This document shows positions 1 through 10,205 of a stretch of 64,000 bases of DNA, in pieces. The position numbers and the translations under genes are program-made. A model generated the notes under the pieces. The model saw only the letters and a list, made by a program, of their open reading frames with translations. It ran no database searches and was not told the origin of the DNA. The stretch is taken from the NCBI GenBank assembly GCA_963823535.1, contig CAWGLZ010000006.1, forward strand, positions 1 through 64,000, written 5' to 3'. The stretch is from RPQJ01 sp963823535 (lineage in GTDB: Bacteria > Pseudomonadota > Gammaproteobacteria > Steroidobacterales > Steroidobacteraceae). Position 1 is the stretch's first letter. Every line of letters begins with the position of its first letter.

Positions 1-727
1 GCGCAACGGCAGCCGCATACTCGGAGAGCTTTGCATTGAGGCCGCGGAACTCGCTTACACGGGTCGCGGAGAATCCGAAATTGCTAGCTCTTCAGATCCG
101 CGCGATCAGGTCTTCATCGCTACTGTAGACCATTCCTCCCTCGCCGATTCCGAACGACTTCGTCGCGTGGAAGCTAAACACGACGGCACCCGGGAACGCG
201 GCACCAAATTGGTGCCCATTCAAACTGGAGCCGAAACTTGCGGCGGCATCCACGACGACGGGCCTGCCGCCCCGCTGCAATTGAGCGTAAAAATCAAGAT
301 CGCAAACCGTTCCGAAGGCGGCGTACGGCACAATTACCGCAAGCGCATCCCCGAGTTCCTCTACGGCACGCTCGACGGCCTGCACGTCCAGACAGAAGTC
401 CCCGGCACGAATGTCGACGAAATATGGCTCAAGGCCGCACCAAAGCGCCGCCTGTGGGGCGGCTGCGAACGTAAAGCTCGGCATGATTGCGTAACGACCA
501 GCGGGTCTCCTCACTGCATCGATCGCGAGCATCAGTCCGGCGGTCGCGTTGTGGACGGTCGACACTAAGCCGGCGCATCCAAAATACTCGGACAGGATGC
601 GCTGTTCCAGTTCCAAGGTCAGTGGTCCGAAATTAGAGTAAAGCCGCGTCGCGTCGATGCGCCGAAGATAAGGAATGATTTCGTCCGTCTCGACGAGAAG
701 CGGCCGAAGAAAAGGCAGATAGCTCAC
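1..727 (-). pseudogene. DegT/DnrJ/EryC1-family PLP-dependent sugar aminotransferase, runs off window, in-frame stop
   Basis: Probably transfers an amino group to a nucleotide-linked keto sugar for surface polysaccharide. The fold-type I motif HATKSFGIGEGG carries the likely PLP lysine, and an upstream motif, MPSFTF, is typical of DegT proteins. The start is a GTG at 727 that overlaps the stop of the upstream glycosyltransferase (GTGA). At 94-92 an in-frame TGA interrupts the gene; the same frame then resumes with family-typical SNFGFSATRVSEFRGLNAK and stays open to base 1. The expected residue is arginine, so CGA to TGA would explain it. The C-terminal half lies outside the window. The family assignment is firm; the exact sugar substrate cannot be told. 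Confidence 0.8.
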
Positions 728-1551
728 CACCGGGCCTGGGACCGCTCGACATAGTGACTCAGCATCGGCTCCGGGTACCGGACGCAGTTGGCTCCCAAGT
801 ACTGGATTTTCCGCAGTCGGTTCCAGTCTCCCGGTTCGCGGTACGTATAGGCGTTGACGTCCCATGGAATTCGACGCAACCAATGATGGTAGAAGATGGA
901 CGAGGTTGTTACCTCGAGAATAACGAAACTCACGTGCGGGGTTCAGCACCCAGTTCCCTTTTTCGTCCTCATGCCTAAACGGGTGGAACGAGAGATCAGC
1001 CCGGGTTTCACGCATGAAATGCAGCAGCCTCTCGACTCTCGTCGGCTCGTGCTCGTCGTCGTCGTCGAGATGGGTGACGAAAGCACCGCGTGCCTCCTGA
1101 AGAGCCCGGTTAACCGGCATCGTGCCGGCGACCATCCATCTCAATCGAGGATCGTCAGGATAGGGGCCCCTACGGTGAGGTTCAAGAAGCGCACGCGCTC
1201 GTCGCCGAGGGCCTTAATGGCCTCCGCCGTCCCGTCGGTGCAGCAATCCCCCACGACGATGATTTCCATATTTTCGTAGGTCTGCTGAATCAGGGAGCAC
1301 AGGCAGCGACCGACCAGCAATTCGCTGCGGTTGTACGTCCCGACGCAGACCGTGACCAGGGGCCGTGGGTCGTCGTAAGCGCGCAGGTAGTCGGCGGTCT
1401 GGCGAGCACGAAAGAAGTCGGCAACGAGTTCCTGAGGTAAGTCCGCACGAGACCGCATCATGTCAAGTTCGTAGCGAAGTCGAGTCACCTCAATCTGGAG
1501 GTGACTTAGTCTCATGGCCACCGTCATCAGGCGTCGGACGCCTTCGAACAT
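724..1551 (-). pseudogene. Family 2 glycosyltransferase, two frameshifts
   Basis: Inverting GT-A glycosyltransferase, expected at the cytoplasmic face, adding a sugar to a polysaccharide or lipid-linked glycan. After a short helical N-terminus comes the GT2 entry VTVCVGTYNR, then GDCCTDGT and the metal-binding acidic run THLDDDDEHEP. The reading frame breaks at about 1163-1170 inside GGGGCCCC and again near 933-945. The pieces join as GPYPDDPRLRWMVAGTMPVN and then SFVILEVTTSSIFYHH, all family-consistent. ATG at 1551 is chosen because the GT2 domain begins soon after; the same frame is open upstream to about 2256, so an N-terminal extension from ATG 2159 is possible. It is followed directly by the aminotransferase and is likely co-transcribed with it. 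Confidence 0.75.
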
Positions 1552-2555
1552 GAAATGACCCTCGCGTTCGCACGCGCCTGACGGCCTACCGGGCATCGGC
1601 CCGACACTCTTACACGGATCGACGCCAAGAAACGGAGACTGAGGGCACCTTTCGATTCTGTCAACGGATGCGTCTGATGCTACCTCGCATCCAGCGATGC
1701 GATCTGCTGGGCGCGCGCGCAGCGCAGTGCTGCGGACCTGTAACTCTCGCCCCAACCGATTGCACTCGCTCCGCGACAATCTGCAAGCATTTGTCGCTTC
1801 ATGCCGACCGTATTTGCGATCTGCACGACTATTGCAAGTTGCCACGTCGACAACATAGTCTAACCCTATGAACGACTGAGCTATTTCCAGGCGGACCCTG
1901 AATTGCTCAAGGTGACAGGCCCTACCCCGGCCCACGTCACCGATTCGGTCAAAGTCGATTCTCTGAGTGTTTGGCCAAGAAAGGCGAGCAGGAAGCGTCG
2001 ATGACGACCTGTTCTTGGTCCTTGCTCGGAGCCGTAGATCAGCTTGGCAATTGAGGGCCGGGCTCACCAGATCACCGGGCCGTGATGCTTCGAAGTTTAG
2101 GTAACGGGACGCGACCGAGAGGCGCTTCAGCAGCCGAATCTGATACTCCTGCAGCATGATCGTGTCGCATTGGCCTACCGCTCGCGGCCCATCACGCACT
2201 TGTAGCGCGTCTCGACGCCGCGCTGGCTCGGCCCGCCGCATCCGGAAAGGATCCACCGGATCTCGTCGCAGGTGTCGCGGTCGAAGCTCATAATATCGCC
2301 GGCGCTCAATTCGTTGCCGAACTCCTTAGGCGGATCCACCAGCGACGGTTTCCTCTTGGTACTCTGCGTCCATACAGCTATCTGGGCTCTCCGGATGTTC
2401 GGTGTTTTGACGCCTAGGGATCTATCGCGGAGACCCGGGTGGCTGCGTCCCGCCCGGCTCTCTGAGGATGCTGGACCCAGCTGCGACGGATCGTTGGAAA
2501 AATATAGAGATCCTTTGAGTATGAATATCAGTTTGTCGTCCTTTATGGCCATCCA
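1552..2555. other. Unassigned 1-kb stretch between divergent polysaccharide genes
   Basis: No known family was recognised on either strand. On the minus strand one frame is free of stops from 2256 through 1552 and is in frame with the glycosyltransferase start. A possible start is ATG 2159, with residues beginning MLQEYQIRLLKRLSVASRYL. The base composition is lower in GC than the rest of the window, and 2490-2550 is clearly AT-rich. Indels elsewhere in this region could be hiding one or two real genes. A 29-base near-copy of the pilB start region lies at 1861-1889 on the plus strand. Confidence 0.5.
2175..2552 (-). CDS. Hypothetical protein, about 125 aa
   Basis: Uninterrupted ATG-to-TAG reading frame upstream of the unassigned stretch. 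The N-terminus (MAIKDDKLIFILKGSLYF) is AT-rich at codon level, while the C-terminus (DRDTCDEIRWILSGCGG) uses GC-ending codons as its neighbours do. Several cysteines cluster in the last 40 residues. There is no signal peptide or clear membrane segment and no family I recognise. It starts just 4 bases before the divergent rfbA start and has no convincing ribosome binding site. It could be a real small protein, the end of a frameshifted gene, or chance; I rate it weakly. Confidence 0.25.
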   Translation of the reverse strand: MAIKDDKLIFILKGSLYFSNDPSQLGPASSESRAGRSHPGLRDRSLGVKTPNIRRAQIAVWTQSTKRKPSLVDPPKEFGNELSAGDIMSFDRDTCDEIRWILSGCGGPSQRGVETRYKCVMGRER

Positions 2556-3460
2556 GTGAAGCTCGCGGCTTCCTGTAAAGGCATCGTCCTCGCCGGCGGG
2601 AGCCGGCTCCCGCCTGCATCCTGTGACGACGGCGGTCAGCAAGCAACTTGTGCCCGTCTACGACAAGCCGATGATTTACTACCCGCTGTCTACGTTGATG
2701 CTGGCGGGGATTCGCGAGTTCCTTGTGATCACGACACCGCGCGACCAACCGGCGCCTTCCGTGCCCTGCTCGGCGACGGCCGCCAGTGGGGCCTAACGAT
2801 CGAGTACGCGGTCCAGCCGCACCGACAGGGCATCGCCGAGGCCTTCCTGATCGGCGCGGACTTCGTCGGCCGGCCGGTCTCGCTCATCCTGGGCGACAAC
2901 GTCTTCTATGGCCAGAGCCTGTCGATCATTCTGCAGAGACGCCGCGCAAGCGCCGTCTGGCGCGACGATCTTCGGCTACTACGTCGTCGATCCGGAGCGT
3001 TATGGCGTCGCGAGGTTCGACGACGCGCGGGCGCAGTGGTCGACCTGCTCGAGAAGCCGATGCGACCGCCGTCTAATTATGCCATCACGGGCGTCTATTT
3101 TTACGACGCGGACGTCGTCGAGGATTGCTCGGGGTCTGGTGCTCTTCGGCGCGCGGCGAACTGGAGATCACCGACGTCAATCGCGAGTACCTGCGCCGCG
3201 GGGAGTCTGCGTCTCGAGAAGCTCGGCCGCGGCACGGCGTGGCTGGACACGGGCACCCACAACTCCGCTGCTCGATGCGGCCAACTTCGTGCGCATCGTC
3301 GAGGAGCGGCAGGGCTCAAGGTGGCCTGCGTCGAGGAGGTTGCCTACCGGATGGGATACATCGACGCGCGCCAGCTCGCTCGCCTCGCGGAGCGGCTATG
3401 GCGAAGAGTGGCTACGGCGAGTACCTCGCGCGGGTCCTCGGGAGTACGGACGGCGCATGA
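2556..3460 (+). pseudogene. rfbA: Glucose-1-phosphate thymidylyltransferase, multiple frameshifts
   Basis: RfbA/RmlA joins dTTP and glucose-1-phosphate to give dTDP-glucose, the first step of dTDP-L-rhamnose synthesis in the cytoplasm. Spread over three frames are KGIVLAGGS, VYDKPMIYYPLSTLMLAGI, GLTIEYAVQPH, LILGDNVFYGQ, SNYAITGVYFYDADVVE, ELEITDVN and GTAWLDTGTH, in the correct family order. The pieces imply at least six single-base indels. The first is just after AGGS, where the nucleotide-binding loop G-T-R-L is damaged. GTG 2556 is the first in-frame start, though the family usually begins directly at M-K-G-I-V-L, so TGTAAAGGC at 2571 may be a misread ATG. The stop overlaps the rfbC ATG (ATGA). 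The total length matches the family's roughly 290-300 residues. Confidence 0.85.
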
Positions 3461-4007
3461 ATGTCGCGCGACTGGCGATCCCGGACGTGCTGTGGTCACG
3501 CCCACTGTACACGCCGACGACGCGCGGCTACTTCATGGAGACTGGCACGCGGAAGTTTCGCGGCCGCCGGACTCGGCGCTGCCTTCGTCCAGGACAACCA
3601 GAGCGGCTCGCACTGGGCACGCTGCGCGGTCTGCACTACCAGATCGAGCGTCCACAGGGGAAGCTGGTCCGTGTCGTCGCGGCGAGAGATCTTCGACGTG
3701 GCAGTCGACCTGCGCGCGGAGTTCGGCCACCGTTCGGCCGATGGGTTGGGCGCCATGCTCTCCGCCGAGAACCGGCAGCAACTCTACGTACCGCCGGGGT
3801 TCGCCCACGGTTTCCTCGTCAGCGAGCTCAGCGCCGAGGTGGTCTACAAGTGCACGGATTTCTACTTCCCGGAGCACGAGCGGACGCTCCTTGGGACGAT
3901 GACGCATCGACATCGACGTGGCCGCTGCCGCGGGCAAGCATCCCGACGCTGTCGGCCAAGGATCGGAGCGGAGCAGGCCCCTCCGCGAAATCGAGACCTA
4001 CGCGTGA
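3457..4007 (+). pseudogene. rfbC: dTDP-4-dehydrorhamnose 3,5-epimerase, multiple frameshifts
   Basis: RfbC/RmlC epimerises dTDP-4-keto-6-deoxyglucose at C3 and C5, the third step to dTDP-L-rhamnose. The start ATG overlaps the rfbA stop. Recognisable blocks alternate between frames: LAIPDVLWSRPLYTPTTRGY, GAAFVQDNQS, LRGLHYQIERPQGKLVRVV, EIFDVAVDLR, ENRQQLYVPPGFAHGFLV, EVVYKCTDFYFPEHERT and IPTLSAKD. The catalytic histidine of the GLHYQ block is present. The C-terminus LREIETYA reads to a TGA overlapping the rfbD start (GTGA). About 183 residues matches the family. Several single-base indels are needed; substitutions in the motifs are absent, which argues for sequencing error. Confidence 0.85.
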
Positions 4008-4867
4008 GGGTGCTGCTGACGGGGCGACCGGCCAGCTCGGCTCGGCGCTGCGGCGACGGCGCCGTCTGTGTGAAGGTCGTCGCGCTTGTCGACCGCGAGC
4101 TGGACATCGCGACGCCATCTCGGGTCGCGAGACGCTGGCACGCATGCGTCCGGACGTGCGTGATCAACGCTGCGGCATACACGCGCGGTGGACCAGGCGG
4201 AGCGCGGCAGTCGCTGGCGTTCGAGGTCAACGCGGTGGCACCGCGGGGACTGGCCGAGGCGGCCGCGCCAGGTCGATGCCCGGCTGATCCACGTTTCGAC
4301 CGACTTCGTGTTCGCCGGCGATCGGCCGCACCCTACGACGTTGGTGCGGAAACCGGACCGTTGTCGGTGTACGGCCGGTCGAAGCTGTGCGGGGGAACAG
4401 GCCGTCATTCGCGTGCTCGGAACCGCGGCAACCGTCGTGAGGACGTCTGGCTGTACGGATCGCCAGGGAAGCAATTTTGTGCTGACGATGATTCGACTGC
4501 TGCAGAACCGCGAATCAGTCGACGTCGTTTACGACCAGGTCGGATCTCCGACGTGGTCGAATTCACTGGCGGAGCGCGATCTGGGACACTGGCGCGCCGA
4601 CCGAACGTCAACGGCATCCAACACTGGTCCGACCATGGCGTCGCCAGTTGGTACGATTTCGCGGTGGCCATACAAGAGGAAGCGATCGATCGCGGATTGC
4701 TTCTCGGCAGGTGCCCATCCGGGCGATTCGCACGGCCAGTATCCGACGCCCGCCCGTCGGCCGGCTACAGCGTCCTCGACAAGCGCACACAATCGCGGCC
4801 TGGGCGCGAGCCGGCGCACTGGCGCACGAATCTGAGGCGCATGCTGGATGAGCTCGCAGGTGCGTAG
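4004..4867 (+). pseudogene. rfbD: dTDP-4-dehydrorhamnose reductase, multiple frameshifts
   Basis: RfbD/RmlD reduces dTDP-4-keto-L-rhamnose with NAD(P)H, the last step of the pathway. The GTG start at 4004 overlaps the rfbC stop. The short-chain dehydrogenase glycine motif is read as VRVLLTG then GQLGSAL across a lost frame. It is followed by LIHVSTDFVFAGD, then the catalytic tyrosine and lysine block PLSVYGRSKL, then VIRVLGTAATVVRTS, QGSNFVLTMIRLLQ and YDQVGSPTWSNSLAE. The C-terminus HWSDHGVASWYDFAVAIQEE and RPSAGYSVLD is typical. The stop at 4865-4867 lies 20 nt inside rfbB. Many indels are required; motif residues are otherwise intact. Confidence 0.85.
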
Positions 4868-5973
4868 GCTGCTGGTGACCGGCGGCGCCGGTTTCATCGG
4901 CGCCAACTTTGTCCACTACTGGCGCCGGATGCACCCGACCGATGCGGTCGTCGTGCTGGATGCGCTGACCTACGCCGGCAATCGGATGAGCCTCGCGACT
5001 TTGGAGGGCTCGGAGCGGTTCCGGTTCGTCAAGGGCGACATCCGCGATCGGACCCTCGTGGAGACGATTCTGCGTGACCAGCGAATCGACACCGTGGTGC
5101 ACTTTGCGGCGGAGTCCCATGTGGACCGCTCCATTCTCGGACCGGATCCGTTCGTCGAAACGAACGTCGTCGGCACACACAGCCTGCTCTTGGCCTGCCG
5201 GCAGGTCTGGTTGGAGGAGCGGGTCGTTGCATCCCATCGCTTCCACCATGTCTCGACGGACGAGGTCTTCGGCTCGCTCGGTCTGGACGATCCTGCGTTT
5301 TCCGAGTGCACGCCCTACGCGCCAAATTCGCCCTACGCCGCCAGCAAGGCGGCCTCCGATCACTTCGTCCGGGCGTATGCCCATACCTACGGGCTCAACG
5401 GTCACGACGACCAATTGCTCCAACAACTACGGCCCGTACCAGTTCCCGGAGAAGTTGATCCCGCTGGTCATCGTCAACATCCTCGCTGGCAGGCCGCTGC
5501 CGATCTACGGCGACGGCCGAAACGTCCGGGACTGGCTCCATGTGGAGGATCACTGCCGGGCCATCGATATCGTGCTCGCCGCCGGTACGCCGGGCGACAC
5601 CTATAATGTGGGTGGTTGCGCGGAACTGGAGAACCTCGCGCTGGTGGAGATGCTGTGCGACATCGCCGATTCGCAGTTTGCCGCGGATCCCGGGCTCAGG
5701 ACGCGATTCCCGGAATGCCCGGCATCCGCAGGCCGTACCGCAAGGTCCCTGATCGAATTCGTCCCGGACCGCCCGGGCCATGACCGCCGATACGCCATCG
5801 ACGGCCGGAAGATTGCCCGGGAACTCGGGTTCGCCCCCGGCCTGACCCCGAAGGAGGGGCTGAGGGCGACATTTCTGTGGTATCTGGACAACGAACCATG
5901 GTGGCGAGCCGTCATGGACGGCAGCTTTCGCGATTGGATGGCACGGCAGTACGGACCCCAGGCGTCCGGATAG
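4848..5973 (+). pseudogene. rfbB: dTDP-glucose 4,6-dehydratase, one frameshift
   Basis: RfbB/RmlB converts dTDP-glucose to dTDP-4-keto-6-deoxyglucose with bound NAD, the second step of the rhamnose pathway. ATG 4848 is followed by the Rossmann motif VTGGAGFIGANFVHYW, the DALTYAGN block, HFAAESHVDRSI, the HVSTDEVFGSL block and the catalytic YAASKAASDH. At about 5400 an extra G shifts the frame; the other frame then gives TTTNCSNNYGPYQFPEKLIP and GDGRNVRDWLHVEDHCRAI through RPGHDRRYAID to the end. The length of about 375 residues is slightly above the usual 355. It ends the four-gene rhamnose operon. Confidence 0.9.
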
Positions 5974-6069
5974 CCTGCCCGGACTTTGGAGCAGTCGCGA
6001 CCAAAAGTCCGTGTGTCGATCCAGTCACATTAGGTGATACTCCGCGCACCCGTGACTCACCCAACGAAC

Positions 6070-6075
6070 TTGACA
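6070..6075 (+). promoter_or_regulatory. Possible -35 element upstream of pilB
   Basis: A perfect TTGACA sits 62 bp before the pilB start codon in the only gap between rfbB and pilB. No good -10 hexamer follows at 16-18 bp spacing, so this is suggestive only. Indels in this part of the sequence could have altered the spacing. Confidence 0.25.
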
Positions 6076-6136
6076 TTTGCTAGTCTAGCGGCGTTTGAAT
6101 CAGGGTTCGCCGGTCTTTGGGGTCAGTTGTAAGCCT

Positions 6137-7880
6137 ATGAACGACTTGGCAATTTCCACGACAGGTAGTCTCCCGGCTGGGCCTCCAGGGCCTGCCGCAG
6201 CGGCTGGTGGCAGACGGCCTGGTTGCCGACTCCGCCATGGTGGAGGCCTTGGCCGCCGCCCGGGAGCGCCGTGTCCAGATCGTCACCTACCTCGTCGAGT
6301 ACAACCTCGCGGACTCTCGCGACATCGCGATCGCCGCCTCCCAGGAGTTCGGCGCCCCGCTCCTGGACCTTGATGCGATCCAGCCGGACTTCGAGACTCC
6401 TGCGGCTGGTCAGCGAGAAGACGCTCCGCAAGCACCGGGTGCTGCCGCTGGTCAAGCGGGGCAAGCGCCTGTTCGTCGGGGTTTCGGACCCGACCAACCT
6501 CCATGCGCTGGACGAGGTCAAGTTTGCCACCGGCCTGTCGGTCGAGGCGATCGTCGTCGAGGAGGACAAACTCGAGCCAGCTGCTGACCAAGTCGCTGGA
6601 GCAGGTCGATACGGCCATGCCGGAGTTGGCCGGCGAGGATTTCGAACTCGACAGCCTGGAGGTCACGTCGGACGACGAAACCGCCGACGAAGGCGTCGAG
6701 CGGGCCGACGTCGACGACGCCCCGATCGTCCGGTTCGTCAACAAGGTGATGCTCGACGCCATCAAGCGCGGGGCGTCGGACATCCACTTCGAGCCCTACG
6801 AGCGCTCCTACCGCATCCGCTTCCGGCTGGACGGCGTGCTGAAGGAGGTGGCCGCGCCGCCCGTTCAACTGGCGATCAAGCTGGCCGCCCGCCTCAAGGT
6901 CATGTCCCGCCTCGACATCGCCGAGCGCCGCGTCCCGCAGGACGGCCGCATCAAGATGAGGATCTCGAAGAACCGGGCCATCGACTTCCGCGTCAGCACC
7001 TGCCCGACACTCTTCGGCGAGAAGGTCGTGATGCGTATCCTCGACTCCTCGAGCGCCATGCTCGGGATCGATTCGCTGGGCTACGAGCCGTTCCAGAAGC
7101 AGCTTTACCTGAATACGCTCGCCCGGCCGCACGGCATGATCCTGGTCACCGGGCCGACCGGCAGCGGCAAGACGGTGTCGCTCTACACGGGCCTCAGCAT
7201 CCTCAACACCGAGGACACCAATATCTCGACGGCGGAAGATCCCGTCGAAATCAACCTGGCTGGCATCAACCAGGTTCACATCAACCCCAAGGTGGGCCTC
7301 ACGTTCGCCGGCGCCCTGCGCGCCTTCCTGCGCCAGGACCCGGACGTGATCATGGTCGGCGAGATCCGCGACCTCGAGACCGCCGAGATCGCCCTCAAGG
7401 CGGCCCAGACGGGCCACCTGGTGCTCTCGACGCTGCACACCAACGATGCTCCGAAGACGCTGACCCGCCTGGTCGACATGGGCGTCAAGCCCTACGCCAT
7501 TGCTACGTCGGTCAGCCTGATCATTGCCCAGCGCCTGGCTCGGCGTCTGTGCAAGAACTGCCAGGAGAAGCTCGAGGTTCCGCCGGAGGCCCTGCGCAAG
7601 GAAGGCTTCACCGAGGAGGAAATCGAGACCGGCATCCAGATTTTCGGCCCGGTCGGTTGCACCCAGTGCACGGACGGGTATAAAGGCCGCACGGGCATCT
7701 ACGAGGTGATGCCTGTCTCCGAGGAAATCGGACGGATCATCATGGGCGGGAGGCAGCGTGCTCGAGATCAAGGAGCAGGCGCTTCGAGAAGGCGTCTGGG
7801 GGCTGCGAAAGGCCGGCCTGGAGAAGGTCAAGAACGGCATCACGAGCCTCGACGAGATCAACCGGGTGACGGTGGATTGA
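6137..7880 (+). pseudogene. pilB: Type IV pilus assembly ATPase PilB, four frameshifts
   Basis: Cytoplasmic GspE/PilB ATPase that powers pilus extension. The N-terminal domain follows ATG 6137. The C-terminal motor carries Walker A GPTGSGKT, the Asp box GEIRDLETAE, the His box STLHTNDAPKTLTRL, and the tetracysteine zinc site (CKNC and CTQC). Frame breaks, each explained by one extra base, lie near 6183 (C), 6400 (C), 6575 (C) and 7750 (A). After the last, the true C-terminus reads SVLEIKEQALREGVWGLRKA to TGA 7880. The reconstructed protein is about 580 residues, normal for PilB. It is followed by pilC and pilD; no pilA pilin gene is adjacent. Confidence 0.92.
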
Positions 7881-7949
7881 AACCAGGGCCGTGGACCGAA
7901 TTCGTTCAGTCGGCGGCACGGAAGTATCAGGAAGAGGGCTTGAGGCAAC

Positions 7950-9173
7950 ATGGCTGAAGTCATCGCCGGCAAACAGTTTCCGTTCCTGTGGGAAGGCAAG
8001 GACCGCAAGGGCAACCGGCTCAAGGGCCGGGGCCTCGCCAAGGACGAGATGGAGATGCGCGCCGACCTCCGGCGCCAGGGCATCGCGGCGAGCAAGGTCC
8101 GCAAGGAACGCCAGCTCTTCAAGAGCGAAGGCAAGGTCACGGCCGAAGACATCGCCATCTTCGCCCGCCAGCTTGCGACCATGCTCAGTCGGCCGGCATC
8201 CCGATGGTGCAGGCGTTCGAGATCATCGGTGTCGGTCACGACAAGCCGGCCAGTGCAGAAGCTGGTGCTGGCCATCAAGGCCGACATCGAGACCGGCAAC
8301 GCGCTGAACCAGGCGCTGGCCAAGCACCCGCTGTATTTCGACGACCTGTTCGTGAACCTCGTCGAGGCGGGCGAGCACGCGGGTGCGCTCGAGACGGTGC
8401 TCGAGAAGATCGCGACCTACAAGGAAAAGACCGAGGCCCTCAAGAAGAAGATCAAGAAGGCGCTCTTCTACCCGGCCGCCGTGCTCGCCGTGGCGGTCAT
8501 CGTCACGGTGATCCTGCTGCTGTTCGTGATTCCGCAGTTCGAGAGCCTGTTCAAGGGTTTCGGGGCGGACCTGCCTGCCTTCACCCAGTTCGTGATCGAC
8601 ATGTCGCGCTGGATGCAGGACAACGGCTGGATACTGTTGATCATCCTGGTGGCGTACCGTATTCATCGTTCGCCTACTTCTACAAACGCTCGCGGCCCAT
8701 GCGACAGTTCATCGACCGCATGTCACTGCAGATCCCGGTCATCGGGCCGATCCTCAAGAAAGCGGCGATCGCGCGATTTCGCGCGCACTCTGGCGACGAT
8801 GTTCGCCGCCGGCGTACCGCTGGTCGAAGCGATGAAGTCCGTGGCCGGCGCCACCGGCAACATCGTCTATCAGGACGCGGTGCTCAGGATGCGCGACGAA
8901 CTCGCGACGGGTCTGCGCATGCAGCGCTCGATGGAGAACACCGGCCTGTTCCCGAACATGGTCGTGCAGATGATCGCGGTCGGCGAGGAGTCGGGCTCGC
9001 TCGACGAAATGGCCTCCAAGGTGGCCGACTTCTACGAGGCGGACGTGGACGCCGCCGTCGACAGCCTCTCGAGCCTGCTCGAGCCGCTGATCATGGTGAT
9101 CCTCGGCGTGCTGGTCGGCGGCCTCGTGGTGGCCATGTACCTGCCGATCTTCAAGCTGGGCGCGGTCATCTAA
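7950..9173 (+). pseudogene. pilC: Type IV pilus inner-membrane platform protein PilC, four compensating frameshifts
   Basis: Polytopic GspF/PilC protein that couples the PilB motor to the pilus. The ATG at 7950 leads into a cytoplasmic GspF repeat, then KKKIKKALFYPAAVLAVAVI begins the first membrane hairpin. A second GspF repeat (RTLATMFAAGVPLVEAM) and a final membrane segment (MVILGVLVGGLVVAMYLPIF) follow. The frame leaves and returns between about 8188 and 8256 (AGIPMVQAFEIIGVGHDKPA in the other frame) and between about 8660 and 8780. The length of 407 residues is normal. A hairpin terminator follows it. Confidence 0.92.
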
Positions 9174-9216
9174 GGGACTCGCGGCCGGGCGGCCGGAGAC
9201 TGTTGTCTGGACGAAG

Positions 9217-9240
9217 ACGCCGCGCGCTGCGCGGCGTTTT
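9217..9240 (+). terminator. Intrinsic terminator between pilC and pilD
   Basis: A perfect 9-bp GC-rich inverted repeat (ACGCCGCGC and its complement) with a 3-nt loop GCT is followed by TTT and then C. It sits 44 bp after the pilC stop and 20 bp before pilD, so it would reduce read-through from pilBC into pilD. Confidence 0.6.
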
Positions 9241-9259
9241 CACATGGTGAACAACTGAC

Positions 9260-10205
9260 ATGACTGTGGTCGACTTCATTGCGACGACTCCCGCGCTGCT
9301 GGTCGGCAGCGCCTTCCTGCTCAGCCTGCTCATCGGCAGCTTCCTGAACGTCGTCATCCACCGCCTGCCGATCATGCTCGACCGCCAGTGGCGCGAGCAG
9401 GCGCACGAGATGCTGGCCGAGGCCACGGCAGGGTCGACATCCGCGGGGCCTGCCGCCGGCAGCCCCCAAGCGACGTCGCGCCACAGCCGCCCGCTACAAC
9501 CTCCTCACCCCCCGTTCCGCCTGCCCGCGCTGCGGCGCGGCGATCCGGGCGCACCAGAACATCCCGGTGGTGAGCTGGCTGCTGCTGGGCGGCAAGTGCG
9601 CGAACTGCAAGGCCAGGATTTCCCCCCGCTATCCGATCGTCGAACTCGCCACGGCCCTGCTTTCGGCGGCCGTGGTCTGGCGCTTCGGCTGGCACTGGCA
9701 ATCCGTGGCGGCGCTCTTCTTCACCTGGGCGCTCGTGGCGCTCACGGTGATCGACCTCGACCACCAGATCCTCCCGGACATCATCACCCTGCCGCTGCTC
9801 TGGCTGGGACTCCTGGCGAGCCTGGCCTGGCACCCGGGCCTCACCGCGCCGATCCCGAGCGACCCGTATTCGGCGATCATCGGCGCCGCGGCGGGCTATC
9901 TCCTGCTCTGGAGCGTCTACTGGGCCTTCAAGCTCCTCACGGGCAAGGAGGGCATGGGGTACGGCGACTTCAAGCTCTTCGGTGCGTTCGGCGCCTGGAT
10001 GGGCTGGCAGATGCTGCCACTCATCCTCCTGTTCTCCGCGCTGGCCGGGGCCGTCATCGGCATCCTGCTGATCCTCGTGCGCGGCCGGGACCGCAACATC
10101 CCGATTCCCTTCGGTCCCTACCTCGCGGCGGCCGGCTGGATCGCGCTCATGTGGGGGCCGCAGATCGTGGACGGCTACCTGACGGTCAGCGGGCTGAATC
10201 GCTGA
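9260..10205 (+). pseudogene. pilD: Prepilin leader peptidase/N-methyltransferase PilD, one frameshift
   Basis: Inner-membrane aspartic protease of the A24 family that cleaves the leader from prepilins and methylates the new N-terminus. The N-terminal membrane segment and GSFLNVVIHRLP motif follow ATG 9260. The zinc-binding cysteines appear as CPRCG and CANCK. The catalytic aspartates lie in DLDHQILPD and GYGDFKLFGAFGAWMGW. The frame shifts once between about 9440 and 9480, upstream of RYNLLTPRSACPRC. The C-terminal membrane helices are intact to TGA 10205. The reconstructed length is about 314 residues, slightly longer than usual. It completes the pilBCD block. Confidence 0.92.

Noticed and set aside
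6518..8323. A 601-codon frame opposite pilB and pilC
   Set aside because: Spans two well-identified genes antisense and shows no recognisable domains.
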